A program made the position numbers and the translations under genes. Below, piece by piece: positions 10,101 to 20,747 of a stretch of DNA of 64,000 bases. The stretch lies in contig JAGFNX010000301.1 of assembly GCA_017657125.1 (NCBI GenBank), forward strand, positions 1 through 64,000, in the 5' to 3' direction. This DNA comes from Scopulariopsis brevicaulis (Eukaryota > Ascomycota > Sordariomycetes > Microascales > Microascaceae). Position 1 is the stretch's first letter, and each line of letters starts with the position of its first letter. The notes under the pieces are model-generated. The model saw only the letters and a list, made by a program, of their open reading frames with translations, ran no database searches and was not told the DNA's origin.

Positions 10101-12609
10101 GCTTGCCCTGCTTCTGCGCTTCGATTAGACTCGGCTTCCGGGTCAGAGCCACCGCCCTGCGGCGGTCGTGCTTGTCGATGACCATCAGCCCACCGAGAGT
10201 CTGGCCAACGCGGATCCGCTTTAGCTCGGACTGGCACTTCTTAGCCGACTTATCTGTTAGGTGGCCGACAGTAAGCGTTGCGCGGAGGCCACTGCCCTCG
10301 AGCTCAATAATGACGTCCTCCGTCTTCTCCGTAACCTTGCCCGACACGAGGTCTCCGACCTCCATCTGCTTCAGGGCCGCCTGCTTCTCAACACTGAACG
10401 AAGAGGGGTCCTTGCAGGAGACAACTAGACGGGGTACCTCGGGGTCAACCTCGATGACGTGGAGGTTGACGACCTGGCCGGCGCGGAAGTGCTCCGCAGG
10501 GTCCCGGATAAAGGCCTCACTCATCTCCGAGCGAGGCAGGAAGCCTCGAAGAGGCCCGTAAAACTGGATCGAGGCACCCGACGGCATAACCTTGGTGATG
10601 GTTCCGGGAACCTGCATGCCGACCGAGACGTCGGCGAAAGACTTGATCACAGGCGCATCCGAGTTGACGAGCGTCTTCTTGAGGGTGAGGCGCATTTGAC
10701 GTTGACGAAGGTCGACCGAGAGCACGCGGGCCTTGACGGTCATTCCCTCGCGGAACTTCTTCTCTGGGTGCTGCAATTGGACGTCCGACAGGTGCCTGTC
10801 GGGGATGAAGCCCGTGATGCCATCCTCCAGCTTCACAACGAGACCCTTGACACCTTCCGCGCCGATGACTACAGCCTCGATGGTGGAGTTGACAACGGCA
10901 CCGATAGGGACATCCTCGAGACGCAGGAATTGCTTGTCCAGGACGCTCTGCTCGAAGGACAGGTGGAAGACGCCGTCCATGGGGTTGTATCCCAGGACAC
11001 GACCCCTGTGCTCCGACTCAAGCTTGTACGGCCCACTGTTCTCGTAAAGGGCGTCGACCTTGCCGTCCTTGACACGTGAGATGTGCACAAATCCGCGGAA
11101 GCCCTTAAGCCCGACATCGACGAAGAGTCCGATTTCATTCTCCACGTTCTTGACAACGCACTTCTCCACGACGGAGGAGATCGGAAGCGCCTCGAGCGGG
11201 GCCTTCGCAGCCCTCTTGGTGCCGGCGGCCTTTGGCGTGAGACTCAGGATATGAGGGAGCAGAGAGATGCCGAGCTTGGGATCCTTGGCGGTGACAAAGT
11301 TGCAGATTACCCGGCCCTTGATCTTGGAGCCGACCTTGTAGGCGGACTCTAGATCGGCGGATTCTGTCGCGGCACCGGAGTGCATGAGATCGGCCGTGAT
11401 GTCCAAGTGTCCAAGGGCCTTTCCAACAACACCTCCCCAGGTCGTCTCCGACACAAGAACCTCGACAACACTTCCGGGAAGGAACGTGTTGATGGTGGTC
11501 GCGTCGAATGGGACTGCTTTGAGGGAGCCGACCTTGTCGGCGAGCGTGGTGAGCTGCACGACCCGCTTGTTCGGGCTCCTGCCGGTGACGAGGGTAAGGA
11601 ACACGTTTCCGGGCTGCATCCGACCCTTCCCAATTCTGGCGTCGACTTCCTTGGTAGGCAGGAACCCTCCGATCTCCAGCCCCTGTAGGCCGAGGTCCAT
11701 GACGCATCCGTGGTCTTCAACGCTGACTACCGAAGCCATGAGGGCCGTGCTCGTGACGATGTCATCGCTCGTGAGGTTCGGGTTGGTGTCCGACGGGCGG
11801 AGGGAAAGGTCTATCCGCCGCTTGGCCTTGGTCTTCTTCTCCGGGTTGGACTCATCCTCGGTCCTCAAGACGCAAGCCCGGACGTATTGCCCGACCGCGA
11901 AGAGAGACGCGAGGTCGACATCTTGGCTGGCGGAATCCTCCTCGTCCCCGTCGGAGCCGGTTTCCATGCTTTCGAGACGGGCGGTGAGGGCATCGGAGAT
12001 CGCGGTGATAGCGACGCGGCCGGTAAGGTTATTAGGCAGAGCAATGTCGATATCGAGGGCGTTAATAGCAGTGATCTGTCCGAGGACGAGCGACCCCTTC
12101 ACTAGTCTCTGGAGGAGGAGTCAGGTTAGAACAGGTCGTACATACTGGGCAGTGTCGTCCCCTACCTTGAAGTTCAAGCTCTCCACCTTGACAGAATCCT
12201 CGCCGCGCACAGGGTGCGATGTCTGCTTGTCCGACTTCTTGGAAGACCTCTTGTCGTTCCTCTCCTTCTTCTTGGTCTTTGACTTGGCCGAGACGTCAAG
12301 CTCATCTTCGTCGAAAGCATCCGCCTTGGCCTTCATCTGAATCTGCTTCTGCTCGAGAGGCGTGAGGACGCTCCCACCGCCTCGGGGAAACAATGGCTCC
12401 TCATCCTTAAGGAGTGTGAGAACGGAGGACTTGGCCGGTTGAGAAGCCGAGGTCGAAGGCGCAGTCGTGCTCTCCTTTGCTTTATTCGGCTTGTCGGTCT
12501 TCGCAGCCTTCGCATTCTTTTCCGGGGTATCGGTCTTTGTCCGTTTGGCGGGGTTGTCTTTTGACACCTTGGTGGCGTCGGGGCCGTTCTTACGCTTCAG
12601 CGCGCTCAT
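7191..12609 (-). CDS. RRP5: rRNA biogenesis protein RRP5 (S1 repeats plus HAT/TPR domain)
   Basis: Three exons on the minus strand: 12609-12166, 12108-7789 and 7718-7191, encoding about 1763 residues. The first intron joins ..SLNFK to RLVKGSLVLGQ, the entry to the first S1 repeat in this family. Residues 1-140 are a Lys-rich nuclear leader. Roughly residues 150-1350 hold a long series of S1 RNA-binding repeats. About 1370-1420 is a Glu/Asp/Ser-rich linker, and about 1480-1763 is a HAT/TPR-type helical domain with W.AY and YG..ET.. repeats. RRP5 acts in the nucleolus in early cleavages of pre-rRNA for both subunits; the S1 part contacts RNA and the helical part serves the 40S branch. The start is MSALKRKNG, since the frame upstream has only GTG codons. 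It is head-to-head with the gene starting at 12988. Length and architecture are complete. Confidence 0.95.
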
Positions 12610-12987
12610 TGTGACTGAAAACACCACGTAGGTGCGAGTAAACGGCTGTTGAGAGGCCTGCCGGGATATCGCAGGTCGCCTACGAAGCTACGAGATTTTT
12701 TTTGGACTTTTTTTTTCCTGCAATGCGACGGAGTGGAGACCCCCACTAACCCGCGATAAGATAAGATGTTCTACCGAAGATCTGCCCATAAATATGGGTC
12801 AGCCAATCAGCGCAGGCCAAGTCGGGAGCTGCTTGGAGGGGCTCGCGCATGTGGTTCAACGTGACGACACTGGTCTGACCTCAAGGCAGCCAGGCCTGGC
12901 GCCCTTGAGGCTTCCCGTCCAACCCACACTCGCCCACAAGTTTAGATTACACTGTAAATGTAGCCCCGACCGCACCACAGCTCCGCG
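12610..12987. promoter_or_regulatory. Divergent promoter region between RRP5 and the hydrolase-like gene
   Basis: A 378-base spacer separates two outward-facing start codons. It contains two T-rich runs near 12693-12718, a common feature of fungal promoters. No specific factor site is claimed. Confidence 0.5.
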
Positions 12988-15935
12988 ATGATGCCACGAA
13001 AGCGGCCGAGGCCGAGTCCTCTCGATGAACCGCCGACCCCGCCATCCCAGCCACCGAGCGATCCCCGAGGAGCCTCGGCTCCCGACCTGACGTCGCCGCC
13101 CCAAGACATGCCCCCACCGCCGCGGAGGCAGGAGACGAGCCCCAACTTACCCGCGTCGATACCGAAGCATATGGGAAAGCAGGTTCGTCGTACTGCCCTT
13201 TGGTTGTTTCAAGAGGGAACTTACATTCCCTAGGTCCACAAGACTCGAAGCTGGTACGGCTCATGGCCACGAGTTCCCAAATCAGCGGCCTCGACACAAC
13301 TCGCTACGGCGGATATTCTCGGCGACACGATAAAACCATCGAGCTCCCCAGATCTAACCCGGTTCGATTATCGGAAGACGCGTCCGGCAAGCCTCGCAAG
13401 ATCCACCTCGACCGCATCCCTAGATAAACCACCGTCAGTTGCGAACGGAGCAGGTGTGGGGCCGAATGGGAGGGTGAAGGAGGCGAAAGGAGACACTGAA
13501 TCAGACGTGCAGAACAAGGGAGAACAGGGATCTGCGGAGGTCGATAAAGCTCCAAGTCGGTCGAACGAATCCCCCAGCGTCGCGGAGGAACCCGCTAGCG
13601 GAACGAGCGGGGCCGCATCGGCAGATCCACCCGTAGCCGACCAAGCACGACTACAACGCCCGACTACATCATCAAGCTGGCTATCCTGGTTTGCTCGGAC
13701 GCCGGCGCCTGCACCAGTTCCTTCGGATCAAGTCGAGGACATGCCACCAGCCGATGCCAAGGATGCCGAAGAGGGGAGGATACCGGAGGACGAAGAACCA
13801 TCGAAACCCACAGGCGAACCCTCGAACTCAGATGAGCCATACGCTGCGGAATCGACCGACGAATCGTATAAAACAGGCGAACAACAGCCGGATTCGGGTG
13901 GAGAAACAGAAGTCACGAAGCCATCTACGTCAGTTAGCTCCTGGTTCGGGCTCTGGTCGTCGCGGGCGACAGCACCTGCAGAACCCCCGGTCGAGACGGC
14001 TGAATCTTCACGAGGAGCAGAAGTTCCCTCCGTACCTAAACCTGATGAGGACGTGGATATGACGGATGCCCCTGTATCGCAATCGAAAGCTGAGCCTGCC
14101 AAACCCCCGTCTGCAGGATCGACGTGGGCCTTTTGGTCCAGGGACACTCGCCCGTCAGACAACCGGCCATCCAAGCAGCGGGTTGAGCCCGGGGAACTAG
14201 CTGTGTTTGGCCAGGGGTCTGAGTCTCATCCGGAGCCAGCTAATAGTTCAGAGGTCAATGACCCAAGGTCGAAACCTGGGGCCCAGGCGAAACAAAGGCC
14301 GGCGACACCCGTCTCTGTTCCTGCCAATAACAAGAGGGCGCGTCCGGACTCCATGGAAATTGACACCTCGGCACCCGCGACGCCAAAGTCTGACCAAAAA
14401 CAGGGCAAGTCGACGAAGGGAGCCAAGCCAGATGCTGTACCAAAGCCGGATGTGACTCCGGCCGAGACGCCGACGAAAGCCAAAACGCCGGCGAAAGACA
14501 CGATCGGAGCAACGCTGCCACCGAACCTGCTGCTACCCTCTTTCAGGAGTACATACAGCATGAAGGAGAATCCGTCTATCATCCGTCAAATCGCCGACTT
14601 CTTGCTGCGAACTAGACAAGCACCCGCCAACCACGTATACCGTGTAAAGGAACCACCGAGGATCAAGAAGGCCCTTGCTATCGGCATCCATGGCCTGTTT
14701 CCAGCCTCTTACCTCAAACCTATCATCGGCCAACCGACAGGGACGTCGCTTCGATTCGCAAATTTCGCTGCTGAGGCTATCAGGCGGTGGGCTGATGACA
14801 ACGGGCAAGAAGACTGTGAGATCGAGAAGGTTGCGCTTGAAGGTGAGGGGAAGATTTCCGACCGGGTGAATAACCTCTGGACACTCCTCCTCAACTGGAT
14901 CGACCAGATCCGCCAGTCGGATCTCATCATCTTGGCGTGTCACTCGCAGGGAGTACCTGTGACCATTATTCTCCTGGCAAAACTCATCGACCTCGGTATT
15001 GTCACCAATGCAAAGATTGGTGTCTGCTCCATGGGTTAGTATTTCCCCTTCGACCGGGTTCTCATCCTTGCTAACGTATGCCGGAAGCTGGGGTCTCGTT
15101 GGGACCATTCCCCGACTACAAGTCTAGCATGGGGATGTTTATGGGCGCAGCCGCAGAGCTATGGGAGCTCGGCAACCCCATCAGCGACGTGTCCCAGCGT
15201 TATGCAGCGGCGATGAAGGAAGTATTGGAGTACGGCGTCCGCATCACATTCGTCGGCAGCATCGACGACCAGCTTGTTCCGATGGAGGTACGTATCTCCG
15301 TGAGGTCTGCCAAGCATCCACTAACATGCCATATGTATAGTCTGCGGTCTGTTCCCCTGCGAACCATCCGTACATCTACCGCGCCGTCTTCATCGATGGC
15401 CGTATTCACGCGCCCGACTTGTACGTCCCCGTGGGTCGAGTAGCGTACGTAGCTAACATATGCTAGCATCGCACACCTAGTTGGATTCGCGCTGAAGCTC
15501 AGGAATCTCGGCGTTTCGGACCACGGTCTTATCCGTGAACTTTCCATCCCACTGGCGGGTAGTCTATATGGCGGTGAGGGCCACTCGCGAATCTACTTTG
15601 ACGACCGAGTCTACGAGTACGTCTCCTCTCCCCAACTCTATCGCCTATGCTCATCCTAACTCACCTTCTCCAGCCTCGCAGTCTCCCATGCCCTCGAGAC
15701 AACTGACGTCCCCACCAACACGCCCTCCTCGTTTCCCAAACACGTCGGGCTCTCGACGCCCAACCCCTACCACCTCCCCTGGGTCATGCGCGGCCTGCTA
15801 GAAGAGGACTTTGTCAAGACGGAGCTGTGGGCCGAGACGGACGAGCTGCTGCGGCAGTTTGACGCGTGGAAGCCCGGGACCAAGGCGCTGAAGGACGTGA
15901 AGTACCGGCTGGAAGCCGTGCGGTCGAAGCTTTAG
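12988..15935 (+). CDS. Alpha/beta-hydrolase-like protein with disordered Trp-motif N-terminus
   Basis: Six exons (12988-13182, 13234-15034, 15088-15287, 15341-15420, 15467-15616, 15674-15935) encode about 895 residues. All junctions keep frame. Residues 1-520 are Pro/Ser/Glu-rich and apparently disordered, but carry four spaced Trp-pair motifs (W72/W76, W214/W217, W302/W306, W363/W366), each after Ser/Thr. The C-terminal half looks like an alpha/beta-hydrolase fold. It has an IGIHGLFP segment like an oxyanion-hole loop, the nucleophile-elbow-like H-S-Q-G at 635-638 (Ser 636), then GSIDDQLVP, where the acid residue is expected, and later conserved His candidates. It resembles a conserved fungal family that I know only as uncharacterised lipase-like proteins. 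Substrate and location are unknown, and catalytic assignment is inference. The next ATG, two codons on, could also be used. Confidence 0.8.
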
Positions 15936-17503
15936 AAGGTTGGGTCTAGGATACAAGGGGGATTTTTTTTGGAGGTTTTTGAGAATTCGACATTTGGAGC
16001 TTGGAGTTTGGGTTGAATTGGTGTTTAGATGGATGGCGATTGGGATATACCAAAGATACAGGGGTGATTTGGACTTTATACGAGACGGCCCCCGGGAAGG
16101 GGGCTTGATGATCTGGCGTTGCTAGCTGCATAGAACTGGACAAGTCCCTAGACTGCAATTTACAGCCTTTGTTTTCATGGTGGCGCCTTAATGATATGCT
16201 AATTATCGCGATATGCGAGTCGGGAATCAAGCTACAACCCTTGTAATGTCCCCATGATACTCCGGTGGCATACACTCACGGCACGAAGTCACCGAGGGAC
16301 CGGGCATGCACGCAAGACCACGGGCATAGCCTCCATCTGCCGTCGTCCCCGGCCAAAATACTTTGGCTGCACTCCTTTGCGGCATGCCATCGAGTGGCAG
16401 TTAGACCGATGCGACGACATCAGTGAACGGGTCAAATATGCCAACACCCACGGGCTTCTTCATATGCCTGTCTCGGGTGTCAAGAAGCGGACAGGGAACC
16501 CCTCCCAGGTAATAACGGCCGACCCGAGCCGACGCGCTAGAATCCTAAGACAAGACTAGACTTTTGAGAGTCACGGCAGGGGTCTGATGGAATCACTAAT
16601 TATACCGATGGCGATTGTCCTGACTGTTTCGGCCGGTAGACTGGCTGAGACAGAAGCATTTAAAGTTGTTCTACTGTAGGAAGGTTCGAGACTCGACGAT
16701 AAGCGGCTGCCAACTGCCAAATCGTAAGGTTCCAAGTTATAGGTTTGGGCTGTACGTTATAGGGGTCAGGCACTTTAGCCTCGCCGTTATAGTTGAAATA
16801 TACTATGCCCGCGGGTGTAAGATGCCCGATATTAATTGCTAGGGCCTCCGACTAGCAGCTTATACTAAGCGGCCTAAGATGCCTGGGTCCTGGCTCTTAT
16901 AGGGTAAACGGGCACCTTTTTCCTACGTGTCTTGGATGCCCCTCGCCTCCAAGAGGGCAGGTCAAACCCTCGGGTCTGAAATGCCCTCACCTCTTCAAAC
17001 CTTCGGATCTGAGATTGTACTCCGGGTGGTGCTCCCCATGTGTGAGTGGGTCGCCTCCCTGCGCCCGCTCCAATTGGCCAGATTGGGGGAGCCTGGACGC
17101 CTGCCCTGGACAAGGGTCTCGCCACGCAACCCGTCGCGTTTCCGCGCGGCTTATGTCAACCCCCCCATCGAACGTGGGGTCTCCCAAGCCCGCGAACCTC
17201 CCTCGACATTCCTCCAGGCAAACATCGACAGCCGGCCATTCCTTTCCCGTCATTATCGCCCGCGCCCCATCCCGCAAGGCGCAACCCCCCGATGACACTC
17301 TTTAAACATCTCATAGTGAACAGTCCTTAGACCCGACCACCCCGCTCGCTCGAACAGCGATAGCGCATCACCACTGATCCATCCGCACCTCCCGGCGCTC
17401 CCCTCGTTCCGCGCCCTCCGCCGACTTCCGGTACCGCTCGCGCAATCGCTCGCGCATAAGAAACGCAACTTTAGCTTCCTAATACCGCACATCGCAAACG
17501 AAA
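15936..17503. other. Intergenic region with a TA-rich island
   Basis: About 1.57 kb upstream of DOT1. No credible gene was found. From about 16,560 to 16,910 the sequence is richer in TA dinucleotides and has recurring TTATAGG elements, unlike its flanks. This may be a decayed repeat. The last 300 bases are C-rich and probably form the DOT1 promoter and leader. Confidence 0.45.
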
Positions 17504-19027
17504 ATGGGCCTCTTCGATAAGAAGCCCAAGATCTTCAAAGGAATCGCGCCCCCCAAGATCCGCGTCGAAAAGGTCCCGGTCCCCGCCCAGCGCCCGAAGC
17601 TAGCGCCCAAGGGCCCGTCCCGCGCCTCCTCGCACTCGTCGTCGCCGCGCCCCTCGCCCCAGCGGACCTCGCGCGCGGACGACGCGCCACGGGACCGGAA
17701 GCGCAAGGCCGCGCCGGCGCAGAAGAGGGTATCGCCCGTCGCGTCGTCGCGCGTCGACTTTGGGAGCGACTCTGGGTCCGAGGACGACGAGGACTGGGTG
17801 AAGTCGCTGGACTCGCGGAAGAGGCGGAAGAGGGGGAGGCTGGAGGATGGGCGGTACGTTGATCCGAATAGGCGGCTGAAGGACCCGCGGGCGCTGGAGG
17901 AGGTAGTGGAGGGGGAGGTTATACATGCGGCGGAGGTGGCGTCTGTGAAGTTGAAGTGCGAGCCGGTGCTTGGTGCGAAGGAGGATGAGGTGGGCGTGGA
18001 GCTGCGGTATCCCAGTCTGCAGAAGCCAGAGAGGTAAGGGACCCTCCAACCCGGTAGACGCGCCCATTGGACGACTGATCACTGACTTGGCCTACGGCAC
18101 AACAGATTCGAGCTGGTATGGGGCAAGGAGAAGGTCGACGCCGTTAACAGCATCATCTCCGTCGTGCAGCACGTCGCCGACACATACCTCACCGAAGAGC
18201 AGGCGATCCCCTTCACGCACTACGCGACCGGCTTTGTGCGCAGGCTAGAGAGGGCGTCCAACCGCAACATCCAGGACCTCGCCGGCTTCAAGGCGGCGCT
18301 CGGCGACTACAACGACAAGATCCTACAGCTGGTGAAGGACGGCGCGGTGGGGAAGAACCTCGAGCAGAGGACGGAGCTGCCGCGGAACTTCGTCGCGTTT
18401 ATTCTCGATCAGGTCTATGACAGGACGGTGGCGCCCAAGATCGACCTCCTCGCCAAGTACGAGAACGGCACCGACTACGTGTACGGCGAGCTCCTCCACC
18501 CCCTAATCTCCTCCATCCTCGTCGAGAAGCTGCAAATGACGTCGGACCAGGTCTTCGTCGACCTCGGCTCCGGCGTCGGCAACGTCGTGCTCCAGGCCGC
18601 GCTGGAGATCGGGTGCGAGAGCTGGGGGTGCGAGATGATGGAGAACGCGTGCAACCTCGCCGACGCGCAGCTCAAGGAGTTCAAGGCGCGCTGCCTGCTG
18701 TGGGGGCTCGCGCCGGGCAAGGTGCGCCTCGAGAGGGGCGACTTCCGCGCCAACGCGGGGATCCACGAGGTGCTGAAGCGCGCGGACGTGGTCCTGGTCA
18801 ACAACCAGGCCTTCACGTCGCAGCTCAACGACGACCTCGTCCGCATGTTCCTAGACCTCAAGTCCGGGTGCAAGATCATCTCGCTCAAGTCCTTTGTCCA
18901 CGACCACAAGAGCGCGTCCAACGACGTCGGGAGCTCCATCCTGGCGGTCGAGGACTTTACGTACCCGGAGGACCACGTTAGCTGGACGAGCGCGTCGGGT
19001 ACATATTGCATATCGACGCGGAAGTGA
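17504..19027 (+). CDS. DOT1: Histone H3 Lys79 methyltransferase DOT1
   Basis: Two exons, 17504-18033 and 18106-19027, encode about 483 residues. The intron sits in an AGA codon and joins ..KPER to FELVWGKEK. The N-terminal 130 residues are Lys/Arg-rich and Ser-rich, suitable for nucleosome contact. The C-terminal catalytic core shows YGELLHPLISSIL, the AdoMet-binding loop DLGSGVG at about 329-335, the following GCEMM segment, and VNNQAF at about 408-413, which corresponds to the DOT1 NNF-type motif. DOT1 adds methyl groups to nucleosomal H3K79, affecting silencing and the Rad9-type DNA-damage checkpoint. This fold is unlike SET methyltransferases. Length matches fungal DOT1 and no key motif is missing. 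The gene is convergent with ATG16. Confidence 0.95.
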
Positions 19028-19361
19028 TGTTGTTTCTGTTTTTTTCTTTTGGAAAATATGGCGGCGGTATTGTTGGGGTCGGCGTGGGCTTTTCGGTTTT
19101 TGCGGCATGTTGGGAAACGGAATGGATGAAGGGTCGGGCTTGTACATTTCTTGTGGGTGGCGTTGGATTGATACCTCGATGGCGCACTGCCACTCGCCCG
19201 TTAGCATAGCGAACGGCAGTAGATATGCGGCATGTAGACTCTGAACATAAGATTACTTACCCTGTACGTCGTCGGGTCCTTGCTCTGCCCTCGTGATAAT
19301 GTGCTCGGAAGTCTGTGAGGGCAAGGTGAGGGCACCCCCTCTTTCGAGCTTGCGCTCAAAG
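19028..19361. other. Convergent spacer between DOT1 and ATG16
   Basis: 334 bases between two stop codons facing each other. It should contain both 3' ends. A T-rich run follows the DOT1 stop. No gene was seen. Confidence 0.5.
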
Positions 19362-20155
19362 CTACCGCCTCCCCTGGGACATGGCTTCGTTGGCCCGGTT
19401 CATCTTGTCCGCCTCCGCCCCCTTGCTCTTCATCCACCGCTCGACAAGCTCCCTGTTCTCCTTTTTCACCTTGTCCCTCTCCTTCTCCGCCATGGAGAGC
19501 TGCAGGTTGAGCGTAATCATCTCGTCTTGTACGTCCTACCACGCCGTCAGTGTCCGCGCCCCTCCTCACGTCCCTACCGCAGCGCGCTCGAAAAGGAGGG
19601 AAACAAAAACATACTGCCGAAAGCTTCCGCTGCTCCCGCAACTCATGATCCCGATCCCTTAACTTCGTCAGGACCTTCTGCCTCTCTGCCACCGCGTCCC
19701 TCAGGCTCCTCGCATCCTCCTTATTCGCCGCCCTGGCCCTCTCCAGCTCCGTCTCGGCCGTCTTCGCTCGCGCCTCGAAGTGCGCCTTCGACCGGAGCGC
19801 CTCGGCTAGATCGCGCTGGAGCTGGGCGACGAGGGTGTCTTCATCGGCGGGGGCCGGTGGCTGAGGCTGCGGCGGCGCGTGCCGCGGCTTGTCGCTCGGG
19901 GGAGGCGCGGAGGGCGTCGTGGATCTTTCGAGGACGGCTTTCTCGGCTTCGAGGGCGGATACGCGGTCGACGAGGTTGGAGCCTGGGGGGTTCTTAGTCT
20001 ACGGGACGACGCTGGGGAGGCTCGTGGGGAGAATGGATGGTGGAGAGTGGGGTGTGGGGGGTTGAGATACAGGCTTCGACGATCTCCAAGTTGACGGGGT
20101 TGTTCTTCTCCGCCTCGCGGATGTGCGCGATGTACTCGTCTTTCCAGGTCGCCAT
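19362..20155 (-). CDS. ATG16: Autophagy protein 16 (coiled-coil ATG5 partner)
   Basis: Three exons on the minus strand (20155-20071, 19982-19615, 19535-19362) encode about 208 residues, the usual size for fungal Atg16. The N-terminus MATWKDEYIAHIREAEKNN fits the short Atg5-binding helix with its W..EY..HIREAE pattern. It is followed by VDRVSALEAEKAVLE and a long Lys/Glu/Arg/Leu-rich coiled coil to the C-terminus. Atg16 dimerises and binds Atg5-Atg12, making the E3-like complex that lipidates Atg8 at the forming autophagosome. The acceptor of the first intron is a choice among neighbouring AGs; I used the one 14 bases after an ACTAAG branch-like site, giving EACSNLVDRV. The gene is divergent from VPS16. 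Confidence 0.82.
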
Positions 20156-20747
20156 CTCGGCGGTTGCTTTCGAGCTCCAATATGTGGATATATACAATAG
20201 GGCTATTGGGATTGGAAAGTGGGCCTTGTCAAGCTCCGGAGATACTTTGGGCGGGAATGATGACGGGATGAAGTGGTCGGGAGCTACCAAAGTACCCCTC
20301 GTTTGATCCCGTGGCGGGGCGCGTGGGCATGATATCAGCTGCCCTGCGGCGCTACAGGATAGCTGCAATGGACCACGCCAAAAACAGTCATTCTCGTACA
20401 AAACGCCCTAACACCCCCCCTAAGCCCCCATATGGCTTACCCAGCCCATCGTCTCATGGTCCCACGCAGACCCAGAAAAAAAGCACCCTTGGTGTTCGAA
20501 GACGAGGTCGAAGACAGGACCGAGCGGGAGCTTGCAGGGAGCTCCTTAGCACGCTTACAGGCAGATCCGAGGTTCAGCCGCCCCTACCGTGCCTCTAACC
20601 ACGTCCCCTGGCCCCAGCGGGAGCTCAGCGCGCGAAATAGCGGAGCTCTCGTAGCCCAACCAACAGCTGCGGACTTACGAATTGGCGGATGTTTATGAGA
20701 CCGCTCACTGCCTGGCTTCCCCGGGCATGTGTTGACCTTCATTCACC
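20156..20747. promoter_or_regulatory. Divergent promoter region between ATG16 and VPS16
   Basis: 592 bases between outward-facing starts. A TATATA-like segment lies about 35 bases upstream of the ATG16 start. A frame of 89 codons at 20432-20698 lies in the VPS16 leader but has no features of a real protein. Confidence 0.45.

Noticed and set aside
20432..20698. 89-codon frame upstream of VPS16
   Set aside because: No family features or splice link to VPS16; it lies in the probable leader.
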